Shown: positions 61,111 through 64,000 of the stretch, piece by piece
Layout of the letters: the number at the start of each line of letters is the position of its first letter
Numbering within the stretch: the first letter of the stretch is position 1
Source of the DNA: Acanthornis magna
Lineage: Eukaryota; Chordata; Aves; Passeriformes; Acanthizidae
Assembly (NCBI GenBank): GCA_036785705.1
Contig: JAWUZG010000015.1
Span: 4,417,001-4,481,000 of the forward strand
DNA: 64,000 nucleotides
Direction of reading: 5' to 3'
The notes under the pieces: generated by a model
What the model was told of the DNA's origin: nothing
Seen by the model: the letters and a program-made list of their open reading frames with translations, nothing else
The model's database searches: none
Translations under genes and position numbers: made by a program

Positions 61111-64000
61111 GGTGTCTGTGTGTTGTTTCACCTGTGAGGTCCCTGTGGGGAGGTGATGGGGTACAATTCCCGTTCCCAGCTGCAGCAGGAATTCCCTGCA
61201 GGATGTGGCCATCACTGCCTTGCTGTGGCTGTGCTTCACCCCTCTCTGGCTGGTGCTCCCTGAGGGTTTCCATGCAGGCACAGCTCAGCATCAGTCGGCT
61301 TTGTCCCGGGAAAACCCTGCCAGGGAGAGCAGGAGCAGGGGGATGCAGTGATACCGGAGCTGCTCTTCCTGGCCTGGTTTCTCTGCTGCTTTTATTCACC
61401 CCCAGCCCTCTGCATGAAGGAGGATGGAGGGAGAGCCACTCCATCCCTCCCGTCATGGCTGGGAGGGCAGGAGGCTGGGCAGGGACAGGGGTGATGAGGC
61501 TGATGGATGCATTCATCTCCCGGCACTGGGAGCAGCGCTGGCCTGGTGTCCTTGGGGATTGTGGAGCAGACAGAGGTGCTGGCTGCTCTTGAGCACTTCC
61601 CCGTGCCCCCAGTGCTGGGGTGGGCTCCCGGGCCCCCACGGGTGGCTGTGGGGTCAGGCTCAGCCAGCTGAGGAGCCTCTGGGCAGCCAGCCCCGAGCAG
61701 GGCTTCCTGCTGCCTGCCTGCTGCGATCTTCCAGGCGCTTTGTTGTGGCTGCACAAACCTGGAGTTTGGCAGCAGCTGCCGTTTGCTCTCTGGGGCCTTT
61801 CCAAGGTGCAGCGGCAAAAATGCCAGCGGAGAGGGAAAGGGGCTCATTGTGCTCCCGACCTGGCCTTGCCTGGAACAATGCAGCCTCTAAAAACATCATT
61901 TCTATTTATACAGTCCTCCTTCCCGCCTGCAGACCTGGCCCAATTATCCCATATCTTAAAAATACCCATATCTTACACCACTGGCCAGGGAGCTGTTGAA
62001 TGCAGTGGGAAGGGATGTACTCCCACAGAGGGGATCCCCCACCTTGGCATCTCTGCTGGCAGATCCACCTTCTTCCTGGGCATGGTGGGGTGCTCTGGCC
62101 AGGCTGGGAGATATGTGCTCTGCCTGGAAGTGCAAGGCTGGGCTGATGTCCGAGGCTGGAGCGTGCTGTGCGTCTCTGTTAGCAAGAAGCAGAAGGATGT
62201 TGGTGCAAAACCAGCCCTTGAAAGTGCACCCAGCTCTCCCAGTGCTGGGGAGCACAGGGTCTGTCCATGGCAGGGAGCTGAGGAGGGTTTAATCTGTGAT
62301 TTTGCCTGTGGCAGAGCAGGGTGAGGACCACCCACCCCACACTTTCCGTGGAGAATTCCCAGACCCCACTGACTCACTGTGCAAACACAGAAATGGCCAC
62401 AAACGTGCCACATCCCATCTTGCATCCCACCACTGCAGTGCCACCATCCCAGTTTGGCTTTCCTGTCCCACAACAGGGCCTGTGTTTGGCAGCCAAGGAA
62501 ACTGAGGCAGCAGTGACATGACCCGTGGAGGGGGCATAATATAGGTTTGAGACTGGATTTGTGCTTCACAAGCCCATGGACAAGGCCTGGCGGCTAAGGG
62601 GAGATGCAAACCCTGCAGGATGCGGCCCCATCCCCCTTGAAGTCTGAGGATTCCAGCGCTGAAAATTGAAACCAGGTGAATTCAGGATATTAAAAAAGTG
62701 TGTGCTCCCCGCACAACACCAGGGAGCAGGCACAGGGAGCCGGGGCTGCAGTGGGGTTCCCACCAGGTGCTGTTCGTAAGCCAGAGGGATGCTGCCATGC
62801 CTGGAAGGGGCAGGAGGCTGCGGGGCAGGCAGCCTGCGGGCACGGCTCTGCCCGGCCCCGCGCCAGCATCGGCGGCAGCTCCGCAGCCCCGGGCGGCTCT
62901 GCTTCCCATGGCCGGCACAGCGCTGCTGTCTGCCAGCACCGCCCGGGCTGCTGAGCAGGCAGCTCCGCACCGCATCCCCTCGGGGCTCTCCAGATCCTGC
63001 TCCCTGCAGCACCAGGGAAGCTCTTCCCCCGTGGTGATTTTCTCAGCCCGTGGGCTGGGGTTGCCTCTTTGCACCGCAGGCAACGCAGAGCAGGCAGGAA
63101 TGAATGGATAAATGAAGTGGAGAGGGGCATCTCTCCCAGGGATTGCTCCACTCCTTCAGGTGAGGATCGGTCCCCAAGGCAGGAGAGGGATGCTGGGCTG
63201 CAGGGACCCCCCACGTGTGCCTGTGGGGTGGCCTCAGAGTGCTGTTTCCCTGGATTTTGCTCCCCAGGCCTTGAGCATGCCTGGGGCTGTCCTTAAGCCA
63301 GAGGTCACCTGGCTGTTGGCCTGTTCCTGGTGGGAGGATGCAGCTGCTCCATGAATCCTGCAGGATATGGGGGTTGGCATCCCGTGCTTCGGGACTGTGA
63401 AGGGGGAAGGTGCAGGGGCCACTCAGAGGGGGAAATCCCCTTTCTCCCAGAGGTGTTTGCAAGGGGGATTGCAGAACCCCCAGCCTTCCACAGCCACATG
63501 ATGAACACGATCCAGGGAATTTCTTCAAAAGCAAAACAGGAATGTAATGGAAGTTTTTGCTGCCCTGAGGGGTGGGGGTGATTGTTCACAGCCTGGCTGG
63601 TACAGGAGCTGGGACCACCAAATGCAGCAGGCACACAAAGGCTGTCAAAATCCCTGTGCTGTCAAATTAAACAGTGGAATTCCTTGGCGTGCAGCATCTC
63701 GGACACGGAGACCTGATGCAAGGCTAAAAAGTGATCAAACTTGGAAAATCAAAAATATCTATCACAAACACCTCATTGTAAACCACATCCTCCACATGCT
63801 GACCACAGCCACCCCAAGGTCAGGAGCTGAGGACACACCTTGCTGGGTGCTCTCCATCAGCACAACCAGGCAGAGTTTGGAAGCAAGGGAGTTACCTTTT
63901 CTACTTCTTCAATGGCCACACTCCCTTCTCAGGTTTTGCCCTCAAAAACAAGGGTGTGCCCATAATGCTCAGCTATTTTAAGACCACTGGGAGCCGGCTG
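61111..64000. other. GC-rich intergenic region downstream of TOP1
   Basis: Base composition shifts to clearly GC-rich after the TOP1 poly(A) site. Several long overlapping frames exist on both strands (for example 61091-61804 minus and 61620-62324 plus), as expected where stop codons are rare. None has a recognisable protein family or splice structure. PLCG1, the neighbour in this orientation in other vertebrates, is not recognisable before base 64000. Confidence 0.6.
62821..62982. promoter_or_regulatory. Small CpG-dense patch
   Basis: Eighteen CpG dinucleotides in 162 bases, with very high G+C, against sparse CpG in the sequence around it. This is the signature of an unmethylated element such as a promoter or enhancer, though shorter than a standard CpG island. 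No transcript start or first coding exon could be tied to it. Confidence 0.4.

Noticed and set aside
61091..61804. 237-codon minus-strand frame downstream of TOP1
   Set aside because: Lies in GC-rich DNA where stops are rare, overlaps other long frames on both strands, and has no recognisable family or conserved motif.
61620..62324. 234-codon plus-strand frame downstream of TOP1
   Set aside because: Same GC-rich stretch; low-information composition and overlap with competing frames argue for chance.
62908..63111. ATG followed by Ala-Gly in the CpG patch, considered as the first exon of PLCG1, the expected next gene
   Set aside because: Only the first few residues resemble PLCG1; the following sequence does not match its N-terminus and no donor site fits.
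62690..63214. 174-codon minus-strand frame across the CpG-dense patch
   Set aside because: Competes with three plus-strand frames over the same bases; no family recognised.

Overview
The window holds most of one vertebrate gene: the avian DNA topoisomerase I gene (TOP1), read on the + strand. Nineteen coding exons can be placed from 24815 to 59800, all bounded by GT-AG introns whose phases join correctly. They encode 746 complete residues and a stop. If the usual 19 residues lie upstream, together with the split Asp codon, the protein is 766 aa, against 765 in human. The first two exons (start codon and the first ~19 residues), the promoter and any CpG island are not visible and are inferred to lie upstream of base 1.

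The organism is almost certainly a bird. The exon translation has bird-type TOP1 features, the introns carry CR1 LINE pieces (38715-39230 and 31924-32082), and there is an LTR fragment of the avian ERVL type (4487-4625). I cannot name the species; the LTR leans towards Neoaves or a passerine.

Layout: 1-24814 is the 3' part of a very long 5' intron (intron 2 by human numbering), with an LTR fragment, perfect hairpins, short direct repeats and one unusually long unexplained ORF. 24815-40828 holds exons 3-8, which encode the Lys/His/Asp/Glu-rich, disordered N-terminal domain with its nuclear localisation and SUMO-site motifs. 45220-57517 holds exons 9-18, the core domain that clamps DNA and supplies Arg, Lys, Arg and His of the active site. 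Exon 19 and part of exon 20 encode the coiled-coil linker. The rest of exon 20 and exon 21 encode the C-terminal domain with the nucleophilic Tyr (codon 59532-59534). 59801 to about 61110 is the 3' UTR with three AATAAA signals, a CU-rich tract and a strong G-quadruplex motif. From 61110 to 64000 is clearly more GC-rich intergenic DNA with a small CpG-dense patch (62821-62982) and no gene I can support.

There is no operon, CRISPR array, phage or bacterial-type system here, and I found no convincing previously undescribed system. The observations worth checking are the 3' UTR G-quadruplex and tandem poly(A) signals, the 33-bp perfect hairpin in the 5' intron, the 201-aa intronic ORF, the internally deleted CR1 copy and the CpG-dense patch downstream.
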